Shown piece after piece: positions 16,512 to 23,378 of a stretch of DNA of 64,000 nt. The DNA is taken from contig JASJPG010000066.1 in NCBI GenBank assembly GCA_031426815.1, forward strand, positions 24,058-88,057, given 5' to 3'. Each line of letters opens with the position of its first letter. The first letter of the stretch is position 1. The position numbers and the translations under genes were made by a program. The notes under the pieces are model-generated. The model ran no database searches. It had not been told where the DNA came from and was given only the letters and a program-made list of their open reading frames with translations. The DNA is from PFJX01 sp031426815 (GTDB lineage Bacteria > Pseudomonadota > Gammaproteobacteria > Burkholderiales > Thiobacillaceae).

Positions 16512-18899
16512 GTGATCCAGTTTGGCCTGATCGCCCGCATTGCCCTGTTGGCAACCTGTATCGAGGTTGCCGCCTTCGGCGTGCTCGGCGGCTTTTACAT
16601 CGACCGCTTCAGCGAGGCCGCCGACGAGCATGTCCGCTCGCGGCTGCAACTGGTCGGGCGCTTGATCAGCAGTGAGGAATTGGCGGTCAGCACGGTTTCC
16701 AGCCCCTCCCTGATCAGCGAACTGGTCGGCGCGCCTTGCCTGAGTGGCACCGTCATCGGCGGCAATGGCCGCGTCATCGTCGCCACACAATCCGCCTACC
16801 TGGGTCAGCTGGCCAGCCACATTCCGGAACTGGACGCGCGCTGGCTCGATGCGGCGGCGCCCGCTGAGCAATTCGTCGTCGGCGCCGACCGCCTCACCAG
16901 CATCATGCGCATCAAGGGCAACGCCGGCGATGCGGCGCTCTACACCACGATCATCGCGGTCGACACGACCGCACTCAACGCCGAGAAACGCGCCATTGCC
17001 TGGTGGGGTGTGATCGGCTCGGTGTTGTTCATCGTGCTCACTTCCGCCGGCATCGTGCTGATCGCCCAGCGCTTCGTCGCCCGCCGCGTGGATGCTTCCC
17101 TGGCGGTGCTGAAAGCGGTAGAGAACGGCAGCCTCGAATCCCGCATCGCGGTTTCCACCCACGATGAATTGGGCCAATTGCAGGCCGGCATCAACTCGAT
17201 GATCGCCAAGGTGGCCGCGCTGTTCGACGAGCATCGCCGCAACGAGGCGGAAATCCGCGCCACCAGTCGCCTGCTCGACTCCATCGTCGAGAACATCCCC
17301 AACATGATCTTCCTGAAGCGCGCCGCCGATTTGCGCTTCGTACTGTTCAACAAGGCCGGGGAACACTTGCTCGGCCACGACCGCCAGTCGTTGCTGGGCA
17401 AGAACGACTTCGACCTGTTTCCAAAGGATCAGGCGGATTTCTTCACCGCCAAAGACCGCGACGTATTGCATGCGAACGCCATCCTGGACATCCCCGAGGA
17501 AACCATCACGACCGCCCAGGGCGGCCAGCGCATCCTGCACACCCGCAAGCTGGCCCTGCACGGCAGCGACGGCGAGGCGGAATATCTGCTCGGTATTTCC
17601 GAAGACATCACGGAGTCCAAGCGCAACATCGAGGAACTGGAACGGCACCGGCATCACCTCGAACAATTGGTCGAGGAACGCACTGCGCAACTGTCTCACG
17701 CCAAGGCGGCGGCGGAGGCGGCCAACGTGGCGAAGAGTGCTTTCCTGGCCAACATGTCGCACGAGATTCGTACGCCGCTCAACGCCATCACCGGCATGGC
17801 GCATCTGATCCGGCGCGGCGGCTTGACCGACAAGCAAGTCGAACAGCTCGACAAACTGGAAGCGGCCGGCAGCCATCTGGTCAACATCATCAACGTCATC
17901 CTGGAACTGTCCAAGATCGAGGCCGGCAAGTTCGCCCTGGAGGAATCCCCGGTGCGGATCGAAAGCGTCGTCGCCAACGTGGTCTCGATGCTGCACGACC
18001 AGGCGCGCGCCAAACAACTCCTGTTGATCAGTGAACTCGATACCTTGCCGCGCAGCCTGCTGGGCGACCCCACCCGCCTGCAGCAGGCGCTGCTCAACTA
18101 TGCCGGCAACGCGGTCAAATTCACCGAAACCGGCAGCGTCGTCCTGCGCGTGAAACTCGACCAGCAGGATGCGACCAGTGCCTTGCTGCGCTTCGAAGTC
18201 TCGGATACCGGTATCGGCATCGCCGCGGACACCTTGTCCAAGTTGTTCTCCGCCTTCGAACAGGCCGATAACAGCATCACCCGCAAATATGGCGGCACCG
18301 GACTCGGGCTTGCGATCACCCGCAAGCTGGCCGAGTTGATGGGGGGCGCTGCCGGTGCCGACAGCACGCCGGGCCGCGGCAGTACTTTCTGGTTCACCGC
18401 CCGCCTGAAAAAAGGGGTCGAGCCGGTGGCGAGCGAAGCGTCCGGTCCGGCCGACGCCGAAAAGATCCTCATGCGGGACTTCGCCGGCCGCCGCATCCTG
18501 CTGGCGGAAGATGAGCCGATCAACCAGGAGATCACGACGCTGCTGCTCGATGATGTCGGCTTGCAAGTGGACGCCGCTGCGGATGGGGTCGAGGCGGTCA
18601 GGCTGGCATCGGCAGCGCCCTATGCGCTGATCCTGATGGACATGCAGATGCCGAACATGGATGGCCTGGAGGCGACCCGGCGGATCCGCCAGTTGCCGCA
18701 GTGCCGCACCACGCCGATCCTGGCCATGACGGCGAATGCCTTCGCCGAGGACAAGGCGCGTTGTTTCGCGGCCGGGATGAACGACTTCATCTCGAAACCC
18801 GTCGATCCCGACCTGTTGTTCGCCACGCTGCTGACGTGGCTGTCGAAAGAGCAAGACGTGAAGAATCAGGCCTTGGAAGGCGCTCCTACAACGACGTAG
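16512..18899 (+). CDS. Hybrid sensor histidine kinase / response regulator
   Basis: A 795-residue membrane sensor starting at GTG 16512. First membrane helix ~6-29, periplasmic domain ~30-162 with no recognised fold, second helix ~163-190, HAMP ~190-240, PAS ~254-365, coiled coil, HisKA with phospho-acceptor His417 in MSHEIRTPLN, and HATPase_c with DTGIGI and GGTGLGLAI. A C-terminal receiver has phospho-acceptor Asp710 in ILMDMQMPN, acidic pair AEDEP and Lys in FISKPVD. There is no HPt domain here, so the output partner is elsewhere. It is coupled to the solute-binding gene upstream. The last residues ALEGAPTTT and the TAG stop are encoded by a REP-like palindrome, so the tail was probably altered when that element arrived. 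Confidence 0.93.
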   Translation: MIQFGLIARIALLATCIEVAAFGVLGGFYIDRFSEAADEHVRSRLQLVGRLISSEELAVSTVSSPSLISELVGAPCLSGTVIGGNGRVIVATQSAYLGQLASHIPELDARWLDAAAPAEQFVVGADRLTSIMRIKGNAGDAALYTTIIAVDTTALNAEKRAIAWWGVIGSVLFIVLTSAGIVLIAQRFVARRVDASLAVLKAVENGSLESRIAVSTHDELGQLQAGINSMIAKVAALFDEHRRNEAEIRATSRLLDSIVENIPNMIFLKRAADLRFVLFNKAGEHLLGHDRQSLLGKNDFDLFPKDQADFFTAKDRDVLHANAILDIPEETITTAQGGQRILHTRKLALHGSDGEAEYLLGISEDITESKRNIEELERHRHHLEQLVEERTAQLSHAKAAAEAANVAKSAFLANMSHEIRTPLNAITGMAHLIRRGGLTDKQVEQLDKLEAAGSHLVNIINVILELSKIEAGKFALEESPVRIESVVANVVSMLHDQARAKQLLLISELDTLPRSLLGDPTRLQQALLNYAGNAVKFTETGSVVLRVKLDQQDATSALLRFEVSDTGIGIAADTLSKLFSAFEQADNSITRKYGGTGLGLAITRKLAELMGGAAGADSTPGRGSTFWFTARLKKGVEPVASEASGPADAEKILMRDFAGRRILLAEDEPINQEITTLLLDDVGLQVDAAADGVEAVRLASAAPYALILMDMQMPNMDGLEATRRIRQLPQCRTTPILAMTANAFAEDKARCFAAGMNDFISKPVDPDLLFATLLTWLSKEQDVKNQALEGAPTTT

Positions 18900-18915
18900 G
18901 AGCGCCTTCCAAGGC
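18870..18915. repeat. REP-like palindrome family A overlapping the kinase stop codon
   Basis: Two perfect 20-base arms (18870-18889 and 18896-18915, arm core CCTTGGAAGGCGCTCCTAC) flank the loop AACGAC. The TAG stop of the hybrid kinase is at 18897-18899, inside the right arm. The same sequence occurs at 15077 and 23288. Confidence 0.9.
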
Positions 18916-19181
18916 GAGATTCCCGCAGCGATTCGCCGCGATTTCCGCCGCTGTCGCCGAATGGCAACGCGCATGTCCGCAATCCTCGCGCCGATAGCCT
19001 CGCTCCTCGCCAAACCGTCGTGGTCCGACGACAAGACGCCAACTCGCCTTCGTCGTCTGGCGGGTCAAACAGCCTGCCGATTAAGCAATAACCCTCGGCA
19101 ATCCCGGCGAACTTCACGCCTGTCGGCTTTTAGAATCGGCTCTGCGCGATTTCTGCGCTGCAAACGACAAGGAGGCAAAAC

Positions 19182-19598
19182 ATGACAAGCAACGGACTTG
19201 AACGGAGAACGGTATTGCGCAGCTGGCTGGCCACGGGCATTGCGCTATGCCTGCCCGGTTTGCATGGCTGCGGCGACAAGAAATCGGAGAGTCCGGAAAC
19301 GAGTCCGATGTCCGGCGATACGGCGCCACCGCCGCCGACGGCGTCCGAGACCGCGCCACCGCCCAGCGATTCAGGCATGGCGCAGCCGGGAACCGGAACC
19401 AGCGGTTCCAGCCCAGCCACCGAGGCGACCGAGGGCAAGCTGGCGCAGGCTGCGGTGAAGTATCAGGATCGGCCGAAAGGCAGCGAAAGCTGTGCCAATT
19501 GCATGCATTTCCTTCCCGAATCGAATACCTGCCAGTTGGTCGAAGGGAAGATCAGTCCGCAGGGCTGGTGTTCGATCTGGGCCAAGAAGACGACTTGA
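19182..19598 (+). CDS. High-potential iron-sulfur protein (HiPIP) with long linker
   Basis: A 138-residue exported electron carrier. A strong AAGGAGG site precedes ATG 19182. The N-terminus ERRTVLRSWLATGIALC has a twin-arginine pattern (Arg8-Arg9), as HiPIPs fold their cluster before Tat export. LPGLHGC30 could be a lipobox. Residues ~31-85 are rich in Pro, Ser, Thr and Gly and look disordered. The C-terminal ~50 residues hold the four [4Fe-4S] ligands Cys104, Cys107, Cys117 and Cys130 in CANCMHF, NTCQL and GWCSIW. The family is usually a compact soluble protein, so the linker and possible lipid anchor are unusual. A likely partner is a periplasmic cytochrome such as the one encoded at 19786-20097 on the other strand. 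Confidence 0.9.
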   Translation: MTSNGLERRTVLRSWLATGIALCLPGLHGCGDKKSESPETSPMSGDTAPPPPTASETAPPPSDSGMAQPGTGTSGSSPATEATEGKLAQAAVKYQDRPKGSESCANCMHFLPESNTCQLVEGKISPQGWCSIWAKKTT

Positions 19599-19599
19599 T

Positions 19600-19619
19600 G
19601 CCGGCCGGGTGCGGCCGGC
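19600..19619. terminator. Hairpin between convergent HiPIP and small lipoprotein genes
   Basis: GCCGGCC and GGCCGGC arms with a 6-base loop begin two bases after the HiPIP stop. There is no clear T-run, so terminator activity is only suggested by the position between convergent genes. Confidence 0.4.
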
Positions 19620-19625
19620 GGCAAG

Positions 19626-19772
19626 TCAGCGATGCCGGCGTCCGTCGTCCCGATAGTAATCGTGGTGGTGGCCATGGCCATGCCGGTAAGAATGGCCACC
19701 TCCGTCGTAGATGTAACAGCCGCTCGTGCCGAGCGCGGTCAACAATGCCAGTAGCAGAATTTTCAAGCGCAT
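19626..19772 (-). CDS. Small His-rich lipoprotein (48 residues)
   Basis: Starting at ATG 19772, the product opens with a lipoprotein signal MRLKILLLALLTALGTSGC (lipobox TSGC). It continues with a short mature tail YIYDGGGHSYRHGHGHHHDYY and basic residues. An upstream ATG in frame at 19832 would add 20 residues unlike any signal peptide, so the shorter form is preferred. The tail is rich in His and Tyr and may bind metal. Such mini-lipoproteins are common in proteobacteria but have no assigned role known to me. It follows the cytochrome gene on the same strand and converges with the HiPIP gene. Confidence 0.65.
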   Translation of the reverse strand: MRLKILLLALLTALGTSGCYIYDGGGHSYRHGHGHHHDYYRDDGRRHR

Positions 19773-19785
19773 CGCATGCCTCCGT

Positions 19786-20097
19786 TCAGCGCGGGAATTT
19801 GTAAAAAGTGCGATTGAGATAGGCGCCCACATCGGCTTGCTCCTGCGCGGTCAAGCCCGCCTTGGCCATCTTGTTGCAGGCGGCGACTTGCTCCGTCAGG
19901 CGCTGGGCGGATTTGATCTTGCGGTCGGGCCGGGTGTAGACCTTGCTGCCATCGCCACCGAAGCGTTCGATGTGGCAGGCGGTGCACTGCTGATCCACCA
20001 GGGCCTTGCCGGTCGTGAAGTCGCCCTGGTCGAAGGGGCCGGCGAAGAGCGGGACGCTCCCGGCCGACAGGGCGGTTGCCAAAATCCATCGTTTCAT
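19786..20097 (-). CDS. Small periplasmic c-type cytochrome
   Basis: A 103-residue protein from ATG 20097, which has GGAGG 5 bases upstream. The frame extends to 20175, but only from 20097 does a signal peptide appear (MKRWILATALSAGSVPLFA). The heme-binding site is CTACH at residues 38-42. The following FGGDGSKVYTRPDRKIKS and the C-terminal NRTFYKF recall a small class I-like cytochrome family. No obvious Met axial ligand stands out. A CNK at 74-76 followed by TAQEQADVGAYL resembles, from memory, the region of Asn-ligated SHP-type cytochromes. That would need an alignment. Its nearness to a HiPIP suggests periplasmic electron transfer. Confidence 0.85.
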   Translation of the reverse strand: MKRWILATALSAGSVPLFAGPFDQGDFTTGKALVDQQCTACHIERFGGDGSKVYTRPDRKIKSAQRLTEQVAACNKMAKAGLTAQEQADVGAYLNRTFYKFPR

Positions 20098-20533
20098 ATT
20101 GCCTCCAGTCGATTCGCGTGACGCCGCGTATGCAAACGTCTGTTCGGATACCCGGACGGGCATCCGGCTGCACATAACCCGCGCTGCATCATGTGTTGGT
20201 TTGCAAGTGCATGAAGCGTGCCAGGCCTGCCGCCTGGCCGGATTGGCCGATCCGCTCGCGCAGCAAGCGTCCTGGTCGCACGCGGGCGTCGTCCGGCAGC
20301 GACAGATTCACCACACAAACTTCACATTGAGCCAAGTAATCCAGGCGGGTCGGACCCAGGCGGCCTCTGCGCGGCGGCCCGCTGACCGCCGTAGCACGGC
20401 GCATTGAACCTGCACTGCTGCGGCTGCACTGCGGCCGGGGCGCCGGCACGGCACGGATGTTGCTGGAGCGGGATCGGCGGAGATCTTTCCGAATGTTTCC
20501 GCCAATTTCGCAATGATTTTGCAGGAGGCAAAC
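20098..20533. other. Intergenic region upstream of cytochrome and Cys-rich lipoprotein genes
   Basis: About 435 bp between divergent genes. The frames inside it have no ribosome sites, signal or family resemblance. GC-rich short inverted segments occur near 20360-20450, but no defined regulatory element was recognised. Confidence 0.5.
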
Positions 20534-20899
20534 ATGACGACACGCATATCCCCCCAACCTGGCGTCGCTGACACGCTCCCGGCGCCAGCCATGAAAACAT
20601 CGCTGTTGATGCTGGCGCTGATGGCGCTGGCTTTGTCCTTGTCAGGTTGCGGACGCACCGTGGTGAAGGAATCGAAGGAAACCATCCGCGAGCAACCGGT
20701 GCAGGTAGTCGAGCATCAAAAGGAAATCATCGTGGAAAAACCGGTGATGCATCAGATTCTGGTCGAGCAACCCTTTTCGACGCCACAGCGCGTTTGCACC
20801 TACTCGTCCTCAGTCTTCTCCCCGGGCACACTGTCGTGCCAGAGCGGGCAGCAAGTACGTTGCGAGGACGGCGTCTGGATCGCCCGAGGGGCGTGCTGA
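20534..20899 (+). CDS. Cys-rich lipoprotein, uncharacterised
   Basis: 121 residues from ATG 20534, which has a strong AGGAGG 6 bases upstream. The hydrophobic signal (MKTSLLMLALMALALSLSGC) begins only at residue 20, so the n-region is unusually long. The ATG at 20591 would give a standard lipoprotein signal but has no ribosome site. The lipobox is LSGC. The mature part has a charged KESKETIREQPVQVVEHQKE segment, then four cysteines at the C-terminus (RVCTY, LSCQ, VRCED, RGAC) that may form two disulfides. Function is unknown. It lies 32 bp upstream of glgC on the same strand, which does not look functionally related. Confidence 0.7.
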   Translation: MTTRISPQPGVADTLPAPAMKTSLLMLALMALALSLSGCGRTVVKESKETIREQPVQVVEHQKEIIVEKPVMHQILVEQPFSTPQRVCTYSSSVFSPGTLSCQSGQQVRCEDGVWIARGAC

Positions 20900-20931
20900 A
20901 ACCGCGTGAATCCCGAACGCAGGCGTTACAC

Positions 20932-22173
20932 ATGACCAGATCCAGAACATTGGCCTTTGTCATGGCCGGCGGCGAAGGCACCCGGCTGCAACCGCTCACG
21001 GCGGAGCGCTCGAAGCCTTCGGTGCCGTTCGGGTCGCGCTACCGCATCGTCGACTTCGCACTGTCCAATCTGGTCAATTCCGGCGTCACCGCGATCTACC
21101 TGCTGGTGCAATACAAGTCGCAGTCGCTGATCGAGCATGTGCGCAAGGCCTGGATGCTGCCGCCGATCCTGCCGGATCACTTCGTCACCATCGTGCCGCC
21201 GCAGATGCGCACCGGACTGGAATGGTTCCAGGGCACGGCCGACGCCGTATTCCAGAACCTGAACCTGATCCGGGAACATGCGCCCGATCTGGTGCTGGTG
21301 TTCGGCGCCGATCATATCTACCGGATGGATGTCCGCCAGATGATCCAGTTCCATCGCGATTGCCAGGCCGACGCCACCGTGGCGGCATTGCCGGTGCCGG
21401 TGGAGCAGGCGACCGCGTTCGGCATCATCGACGCCGACGCGAATGGTCGCATCCACGGCTTCCTGGAAAAGCCCGCCCTGCCGCCGCCGATGCCGGGACG
21501 ACCGAGCCACGCCTATGCCTCGATGGGCAATTACCTGTTCAGCGCCGATGTGCTGTGCGAAGCGCTGAACGATTGTCGCGCCCAGGGCGGCACCGATTTC
21601 GGCAAACATGTCCTGCCCGATCTGATGAGCCACCGCAAACTGTTTGCCTACGACTTCAGCGCCAACGTCATACCCGGCGTGCGGCCTTACGAAGAACAGG
21701 CTTATTGGCGTGACGTGGGTACGCTGGACACCTATTACCAGGCGCACATGGACGTGCTCGGACTGCAACCGCGCTTCAACGTGTTCAATGCGCACTGGCC
21801 GATCTTCTCCAGCGGCTACCAGGGGCCGGTGGCCAAGTTCGTCAAGGCCGAAATGGAGAACAGCATCGTCAGTGCCGGCTGTCTGATCAATGGCGCCCAC
21901 GTCCGCGACTCGATCCTGCGCCGCGAGGTCGTGCTGGAACCGGGCGTGGAAGTGGACGGCTGCATTCTGATGGACGGCGTCGTCCTGCGCCGCGGCGTGC
22001 GGCTGCAACGCTGCATCGTCGACCGCTACAACCAGATCCAGGCCGGCGAGCGCATCGGCCATGACCTCGCGCGCGACCGTGCGCGCTACCCGGTCAGCGA
22101 ATCGGGCATCGTCGTGGTGCCGGAGGCGCGGTTCATCGAAACGGAACGGACCTCGTTCCGGGAGGAATATTGA
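20932..22173 (+). CDS. glgC: Glucose-1-phosphate adenylyltransferase
   Basis: A 413-residue ADP-glucose pyrophosphorylase, which makes ADP-glucose from ATP and glucose 1-phosphate for glycogen synthesis in the cytosol. The N-terminal nucleotidyl-transferase motif is VMAGGEGTRLQPLTAERSKP, followed by RYRIVDFALSNLVNSG, GTADAVFQNL and FGADHIYRMD. The C-terminal part has the left-handed beta-helix turns (SIVSAGCLINGAHVRDSIL). The frame runs upstream to 20647, but the family start fits ATG 20932 and the upstream part overlaps the lipoprotein gene in another frame. No glgA, glgB or glgP lies in the window. No clear ribosome site is seen. Confidence 0.95.
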   Translation: MTRSRTLAFVMAGGEGTRLQPLTAERSKPSVPFGSRYRIVDFALSNLVNSGVTAIYLLVQYKSQSLIEHVRKAWMLPPILPDHFVTIVPPQMRTGLEWFQGTADAVFQNLNLIREHAPDLVLVFGADHIYRMDVRQMIQFHRDCQADATVAALPVPVEQATAFGIIDADANGRIHGFLEKPALPPPMPGRPSHAYASMGNYLFSADVLCEALNDCRAQGGTDFGKHVLPDLMSHRKLFAYDFSANVIPGVRPYEEQAYWRDVGTLDTYYQAHMDVLGLQPRFNVFNAHWPIFSSGYQGPVAKFVKAEMENSIVSAGCLINGAHVRDSILRREVVLEPGVEVDGCILMDGVVLRRGVRLQRCIVDRYNQIQAGERIGHDLARDRARYPVSESGIVVVPEARFIETERTSFREEY

Positions 22174-22220
22174 GGTTCACGGCGACGTTTCGGAAATGAG
22201 TTCGTTTTGGTGACGTTCCC

Positions 22221-23177
22221 CTAAACCACCCGATTCCGCGCTTCCCCGCGCACGAACCCTTCGATGTTGTCGATCAGCTGTTCTGCCAGCGCCTGCATGG
22301 CTTCGCGGCTCGACCAGGCGACATGCGGCGTCAGCAGGAAGTCGGGCCGGTTCAAGCTCAGCAACGGGTTGCCCTGCGTCGGCGGTTCGACCGACAGCAC
22401 GTCGAAGCCGGCGCCGGCGATGCGGCGGGTGCTCAGCGCGGTAATCAACGCGGCTTCGTCGACGACGCCGCCGCGCGCGGTGTTGATCAGCACGGCGCTG
22501 CGTTTCATCAGGCCGAATTCGCGCGCGCCGATGAGGCCGCGCGTGGTTTCGTTCAACGGTGTGTGCAGGCTGATCTGGTCGGCGCGGGCGAGGACTTCGT
22601 CGAACGCGACGCGGCCGGGGCGTACCTGCTCCGCGCCTTTGCGTTCGGCGATCAGCACTTCCATGCCGAACGCGCGTGCCAGCCGTTCGACGCCGGCGCC
22701 GACGTTGCCGTAGCCGATCAGTCCCAGCGTCGAGCCGTGCAGGTCATGCATCTCGTGGTCGAACAGGCAAAACTGGCTGGCTTTCTGCCAGGCGCCCTGT
22801 TGCAGCGAGGCGCGCCAGGCCAGCAGGTTGCGGCGCAGCGCCAGCAGCAGCATGAAGACGTGTTCCGGCACCGTGTGTTCGGCATAGCCGCGGATGTTGC
22901 AGACGGCGACGCCGCGTTCGCGGCAGGCGTCCAGATCGACGTTGTTGGTGCCGGTCGCCGCCACCGCGATCAGACGCAGCTTCGGGCAGGCTTCCAGCAC
23001 CTGGCGCGTGATCGGCGCCTTGTTGGCGATGGCGATGCTGGCGCGCCAGAGGTTGACCGCCACTTCCTCCGGCGCGCTGTCCGGGTGTTCCACCCAGACA
23101 TGCTCGAAGGCCGGGATGCGCAGGTCGGCGAGCAGCGTCGCGCGGTCGAGAAAGACGATGTATTCCTTGGTGATCAT
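22221..23177 (-). CDS. D-2-hydroxyacid dehydrogenase (glycerate dehydrogenase / hydroxypyruvate reductase type)
   Basis: A 318-residue NAD(P)H-dependent dehydrogenase, closest in text to HprA-like glycerate dehydrogenases. The Rossmann motif GLIGYGNVGAG lies near residue 155. The catalytic set is Arg in NTARGG (~234), Glu in SVEPP (~262) and His in TPHVAW (~283). The substrate-side loop reads VAATGTNNVDLDACRERGVAVCN. The expected reaction is hydroxypyruvate to D-glycerate in the cytosol. Its start codon overlaps, as ATGA, the stop of a reductase remnant at 23174-23287. That remnant resembles tartronate semialdehyde reductase, another glycerate-forming enzyme, and so supports the assignment. 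It converges with glgC. Confidence 0.88.
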   Translation of the reverse strand: MITKEYIVFLDRATLLADLRIPAFEHVWVEHPDSAPEEVAVNLWRASIAIANKAPITRQVLEACPKLRLIAVAATGTNNVDLDACRERGVAVCNIRGYAEHTVPEHVFMLLLALRRNLLAWRASLQQGAWQKASQFCLFDHEMHDLHGSTLGLIGYGNVGAGVERLARAFGMEVLIAERKGAEQVRPGRVAFDEVLARADQISLHTPLNETTRGLIGAREFGLMKRSAVLINTARGGVVDEAALITALSTRRIAGAGFDVLSVEPPTQGNPLLSLNRPDFLLTPHVAWSSREAMQALAEQLIDNIEGFVRGEARNRVV

Positions 23178-23287
23178 GCCGTTCTTCCATTGAGTTGTTG
23201 AATGATCTCGATCCGCGCGGAGGAGTCGAGTTCGCCCTTGCCGTTGGCGACCAGCGCGTTCATCAATTGCGCCGCCAGGGCGGTGTT
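23174..23287 (-). pseudogene. 3' remnant of a tartronate-semialdehyde / beta-hydroxyacid reductase-like gene
   Basis: 37 codons remain, ending in TGA that overlaps the hydroxyacid dehydrogenase start as ATGA. The text TALAAQLMNALVANG and KGELDSSARIEIIQQLNG fits the C-terminal helix region of the GarR/GlxR group (pattern TA...M..AL.A.G.G..D.SA). Upstream the coding sense stops exactly at a REP-like palindrome, and no start codon or reductase sequence follows. The catalytic and NAD-binding parts are absent. The gene was most likely cut by a deletion ending at the repeat. The family match rests on a short stretch, hence moderate confidence. Confidence 0.55.
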
Positions 23288-23347
23288 GTAGGAGCGCCTT
23301 CCAAGGCGCGAAGTCCGCAACAATCGCGCCTTGGAAGGCGCTCCTAC
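23288..23347. repeat. REP-like palindrome family A, two full arms
   Basis: Perfect 24-base inverted arms at 23288-23311 and 23324-23347 (core GTAGGAGCGCCTTCCAAGGC) are separated by 12 bases. They have the same sequence as 15077-15101 and 18870-18915. The element lies between the AEC transporter gene and the reductase remnant. Confidence 0.92.
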
Positions 23348-23378
23348 GCGTGGTTCCGCAAGCGGGCCTCCTATGACT

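Noticed and set aside
15897..19034. 1045-codon minus-strand frame
   Set aside because: Shadow of the solute-binding protein and hybrid kinase genes, which have clear domains.
20647..20931. Extension of the glgC frame upstream of ATG 20932
   Set aside because: It overlaps the Cys-rich lipoprotein gene out of frame and precedes the conserved GlgC N-terminus.
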